Positions 19,340 to 28,430 of a DNA stretch of 64,000 bases are shown here, piece by piece. The stretch spans positions 26,292 to 90,291 of the forward strand of contig NZ_JBNGOS010000031.1 in assembly GCF_050589685.1 (NCBI RefSeq). The letters run 5' to 3'. A model generated the notes under the pieces. The model did no database searches, had not been told where the DNA came from, and saw only the letters and a program-made list of their open reading frames with translations. Origin of the DNA: Saccharicrinis sp050589685 (GTDB taxonomy: Bacteria > Bacteroidota > Bacteroidia > Bacteroidales > Marinilabiliaceae). The position numbers and the translations under genes are program-made. Position 1 is the stretch's first letter; each line of letters starts with the position of its first letter.

Positions 19340-21046
19340 ATGAAAATTCATATAAAAATATTATCAGTAATAATTCTTGCAGCATTTACTTTTTCCGCAT
19401 GTCAGGACCTTGAAATGCTTGAAGACACAGGTATTAGTGATGAATTACAATGGGATAATCCTTCGTATGTTACCAGATATGTTACTAACGTTATTAGTAA
19501 TATGCCCACAGGGTATAATAATCTTGAGTTTGGTTGGGCACTATATGCCAATGCCACCGATGAAGCGGAAAATTCAAATCCAAGGCATGCCGTGCAAAAT
19601 ATGAATACAGGTAACTGGAATTCTACTACAGGTTTTATTGATAATATCTGGAATAGACATTATCAAAACATTTATAAGATAAATCATTTTCTTGAAAGAA
19701 CTGAGCCCATTACTTATGAGAGCTACGCTCCAAGTAAAAGATCATTATATATGAAAGAACTTGAGGGTTACAAAGTTGAAATGCGTTTTTTAAGAGCTTT
19801 GTTTTATTACGAGTTGATTAAACATTATGGAGGTGTAGTCCTGGTTGGAGATGCGGCTGTTGATAGCCTTGAGGATGTGCGAAACGATGCCTTCAAAGCA
19901 GGCAGGTCTACCTTTAAAAATTGTGCAGAATATATCATAAGCGAATGTGACTATATTATCGATAATGAATTGCTTCCGTTGCTCGATGAAGGTGCTGATC
20001 AGGGGAGACCCAATGGAACTGCTGCAAAGGCGTTGAAATGTAAAACACAATTGTTGCTTGCCAGTCCGGTGTATAATACAGCAATAACAGAAGGTTCTGC
20101 GGAACAAATGGAATATTGGAAGGCAGTTGCAGCAACGGCCGAAGATATTGCATTTGACAGGGTATTTACATTTGGACCATACGATGTATTTGATGGTACA
20201 AGCCCAGAGGTGATACTTGGTTATCGTCATGCAAATTCAGGTAACTTTGAAATCAGAAATTATCCGATAGGCAGCGAAAGAAAGACACCTGAATTTTCGG
20301 GAGCAACCAACCCGTCGCAAAACCTGGTGGATGCATATCGCATGAAAAATGGCATGAGCATAGATGAGCCAGGTTCTGGGTATGATCCTTCAAATCCGTA
20401 TGCAAACAGAGATGACCGTTTAGCACAAACTATTCTATACAACGGCAGCGGTTGGAATGAACGTAATGTTGAACCGCGAACTGTTGACATATATAGAGGT
20501 GGAAGGGATGGTATGGATCGCCCATATGGAACAAGAACCGGATATTATCTGAAAAAGTTTGTAGATACAGGTTTGGATTTAAGGCAACAGCAAGGTTCAA
20601 ACAAAGAGTGGCCTATATTTAGATTTGCTGATATTGTGCTCATTTGGGCAGAGGCCGTGAATGAAGTGTGGGGACCAACCGATCGAGGAGATTCGTACCT
20701 TACTGCAACAACAATTCTTAACCAAACCATTGTTCGACATGGTGGATTGGATGAATTGCCGCTAACCGGTATAAATAAAGAAGAATTAAGAGAGCGTATT
20801 CGCGAAGAAAGATTTTTAGAACTGGCTTTTGAAGGACAACGTGCCTGGGATTTAAGACGCTGGGGTATTGCAAAAGATGTATTAGGTGCTGCTCTGTACA
20901 AAATGGAGGTAACAATGAACACTGATGGTTCATTCAATTATTCAAAGCAAAAGTTGGAAGACCGTTATTTTGAGGAAAGAATGAATTTATACCCGATTCC
21001 ACAAAGGGATGTAAACAATGGTTTGGAACAAAACCCGGGATGGTAA
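19340..21046 (+). CDS. SusD-like glycan-binding lipoprotein 2
   Basis: The start at 19340 is chosen over an in-frame ATG at 19256 because it gives a perfect lipoprotein signal (AAFTFSAC, Cys21); the longer form would bury this behind 28 polar residues. The protein is 568 aa. The SusD family features are an N-terminal helical half with NIWNRHYQNIYKINHFLE and the C-terminal EERFLELAFEGQRAWDLRRWG signature, with QRDVNNGLEQNPGW at the end. It partners SusC2. The 112-nt gap from susC2 to the chosen start may be an mRNA leader. Confidence 0.94.
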   Translation: MKIHIKILSVIILAAFTFSACQDLEMLEDTGISDELQWDNPSYVTRYVTNVISNMPTGYNNLEFGWALYANATDEAENSNPRHAVQNMNTGNWNSTTGFIDNIWNRHYQNIYKINHFLERTEPITYESYAPSKRSLYMKELEGYKVEMRFLRALFYYELIKHYGGVVLVGDAAVDSLEDVRNDAFKAGRSTFKNCAEYIISECDYIIDNELLPLLDEGADQGRPNGTAAKALKCKTQLLLASPVYNTAITEGSAEQMEYWKAVAATAEDIAFDRVFTFGPYDVFDGTSPEVILGYRHANSGNFEIRNYPIGSERKTPEFSGATNPSQNLVDAYRMKNGMSIDEPGSGYDPSNPYANRDDRLAQTILYNGSGWNERNVEPRTVDIYRGGRDGMDRPYGTRTGYYLKKFVDTGLDLRQQQGSNKEWPIFRFADIVLIWAEAVNEVWGPTDRGDSYLTATTILNQTIVRHGGLDELPLTGINKEELRERIREERFLELAFEGQRAWDLRRWGIAKDVLGAALYKMEVTMNTDGSFNYSKQKLEDRYFEERMNLYPIPQRDVNNGLEQNPGW

Positions 21047-21169
21047 GAGTTAAGTGTATAAACATTAAAAGCTAAAATCATGAAACGAGCCATGTGAAAT
21101 ACTACTTATACAAGAGTATGACTAAGGTGGCGAGTTCCATGTGGCCATTGAAAAATTAAATTTAGACAC

Positions 21170-24085
21170 ATGAAATATTTAGTTAGCATATTAATAATAA
21201 CCTGCTCCATGACAATGGGCTGGGCTCAGCAAGCTTTTGAGCCGAAAGTTGATGGTACAAAGTATTATATTCAAGTTTACGATGGCGAAACCAACGAAAA
21301 GATATTGTATCAGAATGCAGCACACCCAAGCTGGCAAACTAAAATTCAGTTAGCAGACTTCTTTGACGGGTCTTTAAGCCAATTATGGACTTTTAAAGCA
21401 ACAGCAATGTATCCGGGTTACTATAGCGTATTTAACCATGATGAAAATTTAACTGAGGCTCACCATTTGATGTCGTGGAACTGGAATGCTTATTTAGGGG
21501 CTAACCGGGATCCTGCTGATTCTCCTGAAATGCAGTACCGCTTTATAGAAGTAGCCGATGGTTGGTATAAATTTGAAACCATAGAAAAGGAAGATGGACT
21601 TAACGGTATAGCCTATACACCGGGTGCGGATGCATTAAATCTGAAGGCGGAAGGTTTTGTTTCGTTTAGTGACGTTAAAAGTGCAGATGTTACTCCACAA
21701 AATATGATCAATAATGTCTTTCGCTTCGTAGAATTTGACCCATTAACAGCATATGATAATTCTCTGGAAATCGGTGAAAACTTGTATAAAACCTACCCCA
21801 ATGCTCCGGAGACAGCACGTTACGATTTCTTCTATGCACTTGAGAAAGGGCGGGAAGCAAGAGTATTTGCCACAGAATCGGAAATATTGGCCTCTCAGGA
21901 TATGATCTACGAAGCCATTGCCAAATTTACCAGGGTGGTTGAGTTTGATACCATGTTGACTGATGCTTTGACCTTTATTAATGCATCAGATGCAGATAGT
22001 GACGTAAAAACCTCATTCACGGCTTTAGTAAATAATGCGGATGAAGCATTTAACGCGGGGAGTTTAAGTTCAGAAGATATTGAAGTTATTACACTAGATA
22101 TTGCAGCTGCAAAAGAATTGGTGGAGGCCATTATAGCTGCACAAACATTCGGTACATCATTAACTGGCCTTGATAGCAGGTTACGCAGCGGAGTGGCTAA
22201 CGCTGTTAGTAGCGCAAAAGCTATTTTGATTTCCGCACAGGGCAATGCTGATGCATATAACGCTGCAATACTGCATCTTGAAAAAATGGAGGATACCATA
22301 CTTGAAATAAATACTGCTACTGAACTACTTGAGGGAACACAAGAGTTTGAAGAAGCAAAAGAAATTTTAAGTACAGCCATTGAAGCAGCCATTGTGGCAA
22401 TAAATACGGTTGATGTTACTTCCGAAGAATTAGATGCAAGTATTGCAGCTATGCAAGAGGCTATTAAAACTTTCCAAAAAGCATTGGAAGCAGGAGATAC
22501 GTTGGTTGAATTGCTAAACGCAGGTTTTGAAAGTGACCTTGCCGACTGGGTTGTTGATTCGCCGACCCCAAGTGCAGCATACCCTGAAAATAAAGGTGTT
22601 GATGGTTCAAGAAGTATTACTTGTTGGAAAGGTTCTGAATATCAAATGAGTGTATATCAATCCATTAGTGGGATACCTAATGGTACTTATACAGTAAGTT
22701 GTTTTGCAACGGTGAGGACAACGGATGATTTTTCGTTGTTTGCGGCAAGTGATGCAAATTATCAGGTACTTCCATTAGTAAACGATGGTACTCTTACCCA
22801 AAGAACAGTTGAAATTGAAGTTACCAACGGAATGCTTGAGTTTGGCTTAAAAGGTAGTGGATCTGATAATATGGTGCCAGCAGGAAGTTGGGTTGTTTTT
22901 GATGATTTTGAAGTTAAATGGGCGTCGCAAACTAAAGTTACCAATGGTGATTTTGAAAACGATTTGACGGATTGGTCGGTAGAAGGAGACGTAAGTCGGG
23001 CTTACCCAGAAAATAAGGGTGTTGATGGATCTAGAAGCATTACCTGTTATGGAGGTGCCGATTATGCCATCTCAGTTTCAAAAACATTATCCGGATTGGA
23101 AAATGGTACCTATGCGGTGAGTGCAATGGCAAAAACCAATGTGGATAATGCCTTTGTGGTTTCTGGTGAAAGTGCAGGTGTTGAGTCAATGGTGCCTGTA
23201 ACAGGCAATCAGCTAATGAAGTTTAAGACTGTTGTAACGGTTACCGATGGTACACTTACTGTTGGTGTTCATGGAGCTGGAGAGAACAATGCTGTACCGG
23301 CAGGTAACTGGGTTGTATTTGATAATGTAGAGGTGGTTAGGATGCCGAATATACCTGTTGTAAATGCAGGCTTTAATGCAGATCTAACGGATTGGTTGGT
23401 GGATTCTCCGACTCCTGAAGCAGCCTACGCTCAAAATCGGGGAATAGATGGTTCTCGCAGTATTACCTGGTGGAGAGGTTCCGACTATCAGATGATGGTT
23501 TACCAATCGATTAACAATATCTCAAATGGTACTTATAAAATAAGTTGCGTTTATAGAAATAGTAGTGAAGGTGCGATTGGTTTGTTTGCAGAAAGTGGGG
23601 CTAATATCGTTGACTTGCCTTTGCCCTTGTATAATAACGGCGAACAAGATTTAACAAAAAGTGAAATCGAAATAACAGTTTCCGATGGTACTTTAAGTTT
23701 TGGTATTAGAGGTCAAGGGGATAATAATGGAGTGCCGGCAGGTCAGTGGATAGTATATGATGAGTTTCAGGTTTTACTTAAAACCATAACCCCTGTTTAC
23801 GAAGAAGCAATTCCTCAAAACCAGGAAGTCATTCCTGAAATAATAGAGCGTGCTATTCCTGAAAGTGAACCTAAAATCATCTATTCGCAAGGTGGCCAGT
23901 CCTTAAATATCCAATCTTCGGATGTTATTGTTAAATATGCTGTCTTTAGCCTAACAGGATCGATGGTTGATACTCAACAAACAAGTAGAAATTCCGTGTC
24001 TATTCCTTTGAATAGAGGCATCTACATTGTTCGGATTACAACTGAAAACGGTGTTGTTGATACTAAAAAGATGACCATTTATTAG
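21170..24085 (+). CDS. T9SS-secreted modular glycan-binding candidate with three tandem CBM-like repeats
   Basis: This 971-aa protein has a signal peptide ending at GWAQQ. An N-terminal region (about 25-190) contains a QLWTF motif reminiscent of ricin-type lectin folds. An Ala-rich helical region (about 225-440) resembles FIVAR/sugar-binding helical bundles. Three homologous repeats follow (about 447-585, 589-725 and 729-870), each with NAGFxxDLxDW, GxDGSRSIT, NGTYxxS and a closing PAGxWVVxD motif. The last 75 residues are a T9SS type A sorting domain (GIYIVRITTENG). No catalytic signature was seen. Lying right after susD2, where SusE/SusF-type surface glycan-binding proteins are usually encoded, it probably fills that job. 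It would reach the surface through T9SS instead of as a lipoprotein. Glycan binding is inferred, not shown. Confidence 0.7.
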   Translation: MKYLVSILIITCSMTMGWAQQAFEPKVDGTKYYIQVYDGETNEKILYQNAAHPSWQTKIQLADFFDGSLSQLWTFKATAMYPGYYSVFNHDENLTEAHHLMSWNWNAYLGANRDPADSPEMQYRFIEVADGWYKFETIEKEDGLNGIAYTPGADALNLKAEGFVSFSDVKSADVTPQNMINNVFRFVEFDPLTAYDNSLEIGENLYKTYPNAPETARYDFFYALEKGREARVFATESEILASQDMIYEAIAKFTRVVEFDTMLTDALTFINASDADSDVKTSFTALVNNADEAFNAGSLSSEDIEVITLDIAAAKELVEAIIAAQTFGTSLTGLDSRLRSGVANAVSSAKAILISAQGNADAYNAAILHLEKMEDTILEINTATELLEGTQEFEEAKEILSTAIEAAIVAINTVDVTSEELDASIAAMQEAIKTFQKALEAGDTLVELLNAGFESDLADWVVDSPTPSAAYPENKGVDGSRSITCWKGSEYQMSVYQSISGIPNGTYTVSCFATVRTTDDFSLFAASDANYQVLPLVNDGTLTQRTVEIEVTNGMLEFGLKGSGSDNMVPAGSWVVFDDFEVKWASQTKVTNGDFENDLTDWSVEGDVSRAYPENKGVDGSRSITCYGGADYAISVSKTLSGLENGTYAVSAMAKTNVDNAFVVSGESAGVESMVPVTGNQLMKFKTVVTVTDGTLTVGVHGAGENNAVPAGNWVVFDNVEVVRMPNIPVVNAGFNADLTDWLVDSPTPEAAYAQNRGIDGSRSITWWRGSDYQMMVYQSINNISNGTYKISCVYRNSSEGAIGLFAESGANIVDLPLPLYNNGEQDLTKSEIEITVSDGTLSFGIRGQGDNNGVPAGQWIVYDEFQVLLKTITPVYEEAIPQNQEVIPEIIERAIPESEPKIIYSQGGQSLNIQSSDVIVKYAVFSLTGSMVDTQQTSRNSVSIPLNRGIYIVRITTENGVVDTKKMTIY

Positions 24086-24102
24086 TCATTCCCATCATAC
24101 TA

Positions 24103-24140
24103 TTGAGGAGAAGGTGTTTGTTGCAACATCTTCTCCTTAA
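24103..24140 (+). terminator. Hairpin at the end of the SusCD operon
   Basis: The arms TTGAGGAGAAGGTGTT and AACATCTTCTCCTTAA pair over 16 bp with two G-U wobbles around the loop TGTTGC. No long U-tract follows, so it could also be an mRNA-stabilising or processing hairpin that keeps sus mRNA levels above those of the enzymes downstream. Confidence 0.7.
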
Positions 24141-24184
24141 TCCATACATATCAATTATTTCGTCTGGTTATTAGACTTTTCAGT

Positions 24185-26749
24185 ATGCGTTTATTATTAA
24201 AAATATTAATAACGGTTATCTACCTATCTCTTATTGAGAGAAATATAGTGGCTCAGGATTATTATACGCCTATAGCAAGCTATAGTTTTGATAACGATTC
24301 TGCTGTAGACGAAATGGTTAATTCTGTTATTAATCTTTATAATCAGGCATCTTTATACAACGATTCTCAAAGAGGTTCGGTATTGCGGTTTTCTGCTGAA
24401 TCAAAGAGTTATGCGGTATTTAATAAAAAGCTTCTGGATTCAGATTCGTGTAGTATTTCCTTTTTCTTTTACTGGGAAAGTAACAACGCCAGTTCCTGGC
24501 ATCAATTGTTTGAACTTCATGATCCGGATACGAATAACAATTTATTTTTCACCCCTCAAAACGGTTGGGGTAATAATATGAGCTCAGTAATTAGTGATAA
24601 TAAAGAATATAGTAATTATGAAGCACTTAACGCCCGACCTATTGTTAAAAATACCTGGTTGCATGTGGCGATAACATTTGCTGATAAATTGGCAACCATA
24701 TATGTTGACGGTGAGGAAGTTTCTCGAGGTTATATCATGTTTACACCAAAATCGGTTCAAACAAATTCATTGTATTTGGGTGGTAATCCTAATCGTTCGA
24801 ACAATTATTATATGTCGGCAAGGTTAGATGATATTAAAATATTCAACAAATCTCTTAGTGCCAATCAAATCCAGGCCTTAGCTCGTGAAACCCAAATACC
24901 GGCACCGGAAAATAATAAAACACGTTGGGAAACAGCAGGTAATCCCATACAAATAGAAATTGATATTACCGATAAAAAACAAACTATTCAGAATTTTGGT
25001 TCTTCTGATGGATGGAATGCTGAGAGAATAGGGAAATATTGGCCGGAAACCAAAAAAGAGAAGTTAGCAGAGTTACTATTTAGTTCAGAAAAAGATGCGC
25101 ATGGAAATCCTAAAGGATTAGGACTGTCTGCATGGCGTTTTAATATAGGAGCCGGGACTGCAGAACAAGAAGAGGCAAGCCGGATCACCCAGGAATGGAG
25201 AAGGACCGAATGTTTTCTCAATGCTGACGGAAAAAATTACAACTGGAATAAACAAGCTGGCCAGCAATGGTTTTTAAAACAAGCAGCGGTCAATTATAAT
25301 ATAAATCACATCATTGGCTGGCAAAATAGTCCACCGGTCCTTTATACTGATAATAATCTCGGTTTTAGAGAATACGGGGCAGCAATGTCAACCATATTAA
25401 AACAAGAATACTTCGACGATTTTGCACGTTTTCTTGCAGAGGTATCCAAACATTTTAAAAATGAAGGAATTAAGATTGATTATATAAGTCCATTAAATGA
25501 GCCTCAATATGCTTGGGCGCCTTCGGAAGTCGGAGGAAACGTTAGTCAAGAAGGTACCCCATGGACCAATCAGGAAATACATGATGTTGTAGTTGCTATT
25601 GATAATGAGTTTACCAAGCAAAATATCGATACAAAATTGTTTATTTCAGAAGCTGGCTCAATCAGTTATCATATAGGAGGTACAGGTCATGCCAGTAACC
25701 AGTTGGACAATTTTTGGAATCAGAATTCCACCCTCTCATTGGTAGGAACACCTTCGTTTTCTAATATAGTTTCCTATCATAGTTACTGGAAAGATTTTGG
25801 ATCTGCTTTAGAAAGTGAACGGAAGACTTTTCTGGATCAAAGCCTTCAGTTGGATCCCGTTCCCATGGCATGGCAAACTGAATATTCTCTGTTAGGTGGA
25901 GGTTATAGAGACGGCTATGCCGATGGATACGTGCTAACAGAAATGGAATGTGCTTTATCGCTTTCGAAAGTTCTTATGGCCGACTTAAATGTTGCTAATA
26001 CAACTGGTTGGCAATGGTGGAGTACATTCGGTCAAGGAAAACATGGGGGTGAATCAAGGTTTGCCCTAATTGAAGCACTAACCAAGAATGATAATTCTGA
26101 TGGCGATTATCATCTCAATAAACTTTTTTACACGTTGGGTAACTTTTCTCATTTCATTCGTCCTGGAATGAAGCGGGTAAGCTATACGCGTTCTGATAAT
26201 TTGACAATCTCAGAAGAAACCTCTGATATTATTTATTCAGTTTATACCGATGACAATGAAAAAAAGTTGGTACTAGTTGGGGCCAACTATACCAACGAAG
26301 CAATAGAATCAAAGATTTTATTGAAAGGTGTTGGAGATAAAAGGCTGCAAAACGCTCAATTATATTTAACAGATGAGTTTGCTAATTTATCTAAACAAGA
26401 ATTTGATTTTTCATCCAATAACCTGATTGTTCCTGCTCTTTCAGTAATTACTTATACAGCGGATATTTCATCTAATATCTCTGCAAACTCGTTTTTGAAA
26501 GTCCCGGAGTTTAAAGCTTATTATAATAAGATTAATAATGATATAATAGTTAGGTTCAAAGAGAATTCATCATTGAAGGAAATACGTCTATATAATACAA
26601 CTGGAAATTTATTAAGTGTAAATCCCATTAGTAAAGGACTAAGAGAGATGACTATTCGTTCTTCTCATTTGGTGCAAGGAGTTTACCTGTTGGCAGGTAT
26701 AGACGGCGTTAATGTTAGTACAACAAAGGTTATGGTTTCGAGCCATTGA
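24185..26749 (+). CDS. LamG-GH30 glycosidase with T9SS sorting domain (endo-beta-1,6-galactanase-like)
   Basis: This 854-aa protein has a signal peptide ending at NIVAQ. A LamG/concanavalin-like beta-sandwich (about 30-225) has the VDGEEVSRGY and SARLDDIKIFNKSLS motifs. The GH30 (beta/alpha)8 barrel (about 250-660) has acid/base Glu439 in SPLNEPQYAW and nucleophile Glu566 in WQTEYSLLGGG, followed by the GH30 side beta-domain and a T9SS type A sorting domain (last 70 residues). The FGSSDGW start and the NEPQYAW context match the group usually annotated as endo-beta-1,6-galactanase-like, but GH30 also holds beta-glucosidases, xylanases and fucosidases, so the linkage is tentative. Secretion by T9SS plus a binding module indicates action on long polymer at the cell surface. 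Confidence 0.88.
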   Translation: MRLLLKILITVIYLSLIERNIVAQDYYTPIASYSFDNDSAVDEMVNSVINLYNQASLYNDSQRGSVLRFSAESKSYAVFNKKLLDSDSCSISFFFYWESNNASSWHQLFELHDPDTNNNLFFTPQNGWGNNMSSVISDNKEYSNYEALNARPIVKNTWLHVAITFADKLATIYVDGEEVSRGYIMFTPKSVQTNSLYLGGNPNRSNNYYMSARLDDIKIFNKSLSANQIQALARETQIPAPENNKTRWETAGNPIQIEIDITDKKQTIQNFGSSDGWNAERIGKYWPETKKEKLAELLFSSEKDAHGNPKGLGLSAWRFNIGAGTAEQEEASRITQEWRRTECFLNADGKNYNWNKQAGQQWFLKQAAVNYNINHIIGWQNSPPVLYTDNNLGFREYGAAMSTILKQEYFDDFARFLAEVSKHFKNEGIKIDYISPLNEPQYAWAPSEVGGNVSQEGTPWTNQEIHDVVVAIDNEFTKQNIDTKLFISEAGSISYHIGGTGHASNQLDNFWNQNSTLSLVGTPSFSNIVSYHSYWKDFGSALESERKTFLDQSLQLDPVPMAWQTEYSLLGGGYRDGYADGYVLTEMECALSLSKVLMADLNVANTTGWQWWSTFGQGKHGGESRFALIEALTKNDNSDGDYHLNKLFYTLGNFSHFIRPGMKRVSYTRSDNLTISEETSDIIYSVYTDDNEKKLVLVGANYTNEAIESKILLKGVGDKRLQNAQLYLTDEFANLSKQEFDFSSNNLIVPALSVITYTADISSNISANSFLKVPEFKAYYNKINNDIIVRFKENSSLKEIRLYNTTGNLLSVNPISKGLREMTIRSSHLVQGVYLLAGIDGVNVSTTKVMVSSH

Positions 26750-26799
26750 ATATGAACAAAATCAAGCAATTTTGGCAATAGTAATATTAATCAAAGCAA

Positions 26800-28404
26800 A
26801 TGAAAAACATACTATACATACTGATTATCTTTTGGGCACTTCCATCTTTTTCCCAGAACCATTCAGAGGTGAAAGTTGAGATAGACTTTGAAAAAACCCA
26901 TCAGAAAATTAAATGCTTTGGTGCATCGGATTCCTGGAGATGTCAGTTTGTTGGTGAACACTGGCCAATTGAAACACGGAAAAAGATTGCAGAATTACTT
27001 TTTAGCCTTGAAATGGATAAGGATGGAAACCCCTTAGGTATAGGGCTTTCAAATTGGCGTTTTTATTTGGGGGCGGGTTCTGCTGAACAAGGGGATCAGT
27101 CAGATATACGTAACGTGTGGCGCAGGTCCGAATGTTTCTTGGATGCCAATGGCCATTATGATTGGACCAAGTACAAAGGACAGCGATGGTTTTTAAATGC
27201 AGCCAAAGAAAATGGAGTCCCTGTATTTACAGCCTACACCATTTCACCTCCGGTTTTTTATACCAAAAATGGATTAGCACATGCTACCAAGGGTGATTTA
27301 GGATTTAATTTAAAACCAGAATACTATAAGGCTTATTCCAAGTATCTGGTTGACGTTATCGAACATTTTGAAAAAAGGGAAAATATACATTTTGATTTTT
27401 TAAGTCCATTTAATGAGCCTCAATGGGCATGGGACAAAAGCAATCAGGAAGGTACTCCAGCAACCAATACTGAGCTTTTTAATTATGTAAAAGTTCTATC
27501 CGTGGAGATGGCCTCAAGAGGTGTAAAAACAAAGTTGCTTGTAGGTGAGGCTGGAGATGTTGGTTATTTGTATCAGAAAAAAGGTAAAAATAATAATGGC
27601 GATCAAATAAACGCATTTTATAATCCAGCGTCAGATTTATACATCGGAGATTTTGAAAACCTGGAGTATGCCATTACTTCACATTCCTACTTTACAACCT
27701 GGCCGTTAGATCAGCAAATATTATATCGTCAGAAATTGGCTGCCAGAATTAAAGAGATCAACCCAAAAATCGATTATCATCAAACAGAATTCTGTATCCT
27801 CGAAAAGAATTCCGAAATAAAAGGAGGTTGGGGTCGCGATACAGGAATGGCAACCGCATTGTATGTGGCCCGCGTGATTCATTCTGATTTGACGATTGCC
27901 AATGCAAGATCCTGGGAGTGGTGGACCGCATTGTCTCAATTCAACTTTAAAGATGGTTTAATTCATCTTGATGATGGTTTAGGGAATGGAGTAGAAAGTG
28001 ATACATCTAAGCTTAATCATCAATTGATGTTCAATGGAAATATTTCCGAAACCAAATTATTATGGGCATTCGGAAATTATTCACGCTTTGTTCGGCCAGG
28101 GATGACACGTATTGATGTGGAATTAGAGAGTGACTTAAGTTTACTGGATCAAGCAACGGATTTACAAGTTTCTGCATTTAAGGATGCTTCAAAAGCAAAA
28201 GTTGTGTTGGTATTCATTAATCATAAAGAGGAAGATAGGCTGGTTAAGTTGGATGGAATTAAGTGGAAGGATGCATCTATTTATATTACAGATAAGGAAA
28301 GAAATCTGGATAAAAAGAAAGTGAGGAACAAAGAGTTGTTGCTGCCTAAACGATCTGTGTCAACTTTAGTCATTGCCAATGAACGGATATTAAAACAGAA
28401 TTAA
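26800..28404 (+). CDS. GH30 glycosidase, single-domain periplasmic paralogue
   Basis: This 534-aa protein has a signal peptide ending at SFSQN and no extra module or sorting domain. The GH30 barrel contains CFGASDSWRCQFVGEHWP, acid/base Glu206 (SPFNEPQWAW) and nucleophile Glu330 (HQTEFCILEKN), with the side beta-domain at the C-terminus. It is clearly homologous to the GH30 part of the upstream gene (LGIGLSNWRFYLGAGSAEQ versus LGLSAWRFNIGAGTAEQ). Lack of LamG and CTD suggests the upstream enzyme cuts polymer outside while this one trims imported oligosaccharides in the periplasm. Beta-1,6-galactan is the leading substrate guess from family knowledge. Confidence 0.9.
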   Translation: MKNILYILIIFWALPSFSQNHSEVKVEIDFEKTHQKIKCFGASDSWRCQFVGEHWPIETRKKIAELLFSLEMDKDGNPLGIGLSNWRFYLGAGSAEQGDQSDIRNVWRRSECFLDANGHYDWTKYKGQRWFLNAAKENGVPVFTAYTISPPVFYTKNGLAHATKGDLGFNLKPEYYKAYSKYLVDVIEHFEKRENIHFDFLSPFNEPQWAWDKSNQEGTPATNTELFNYVKVLSVEMASRGVKTKLLVGEAGDVGYLYQKKGKNNNGDQINAFYNPASDLYIGDFENLEYAITSHSYFTTWPLDQQILYRQKLAARIKEINPKIDYHQTEFCILEKNSEIKGGWGRDTGMATALYVARVIHSDLTIANARSWEWWTALSQFNFKDGLIHLDDGLGNGVESDTSKLNHQLMFNGNISETKLLWAFGNYSRFVRPGMTRIDVELESDLSLLDQATDLQVSAFKDASKAKVVLVFINHKEEDRLVKLDGIKWKDASIYITDKERNLDKKKVRNKELLLPKRSVSTLVIANERILKQN

Positions 28405-28430
28405 TAATAAACATAAGGAAGAGAAGAAAC

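Noticed and set aside
21082..21169. Tiny ATG frames between susD2 and the repeat protein
   Set aside because: Six or fewer codons, no conservation argument.
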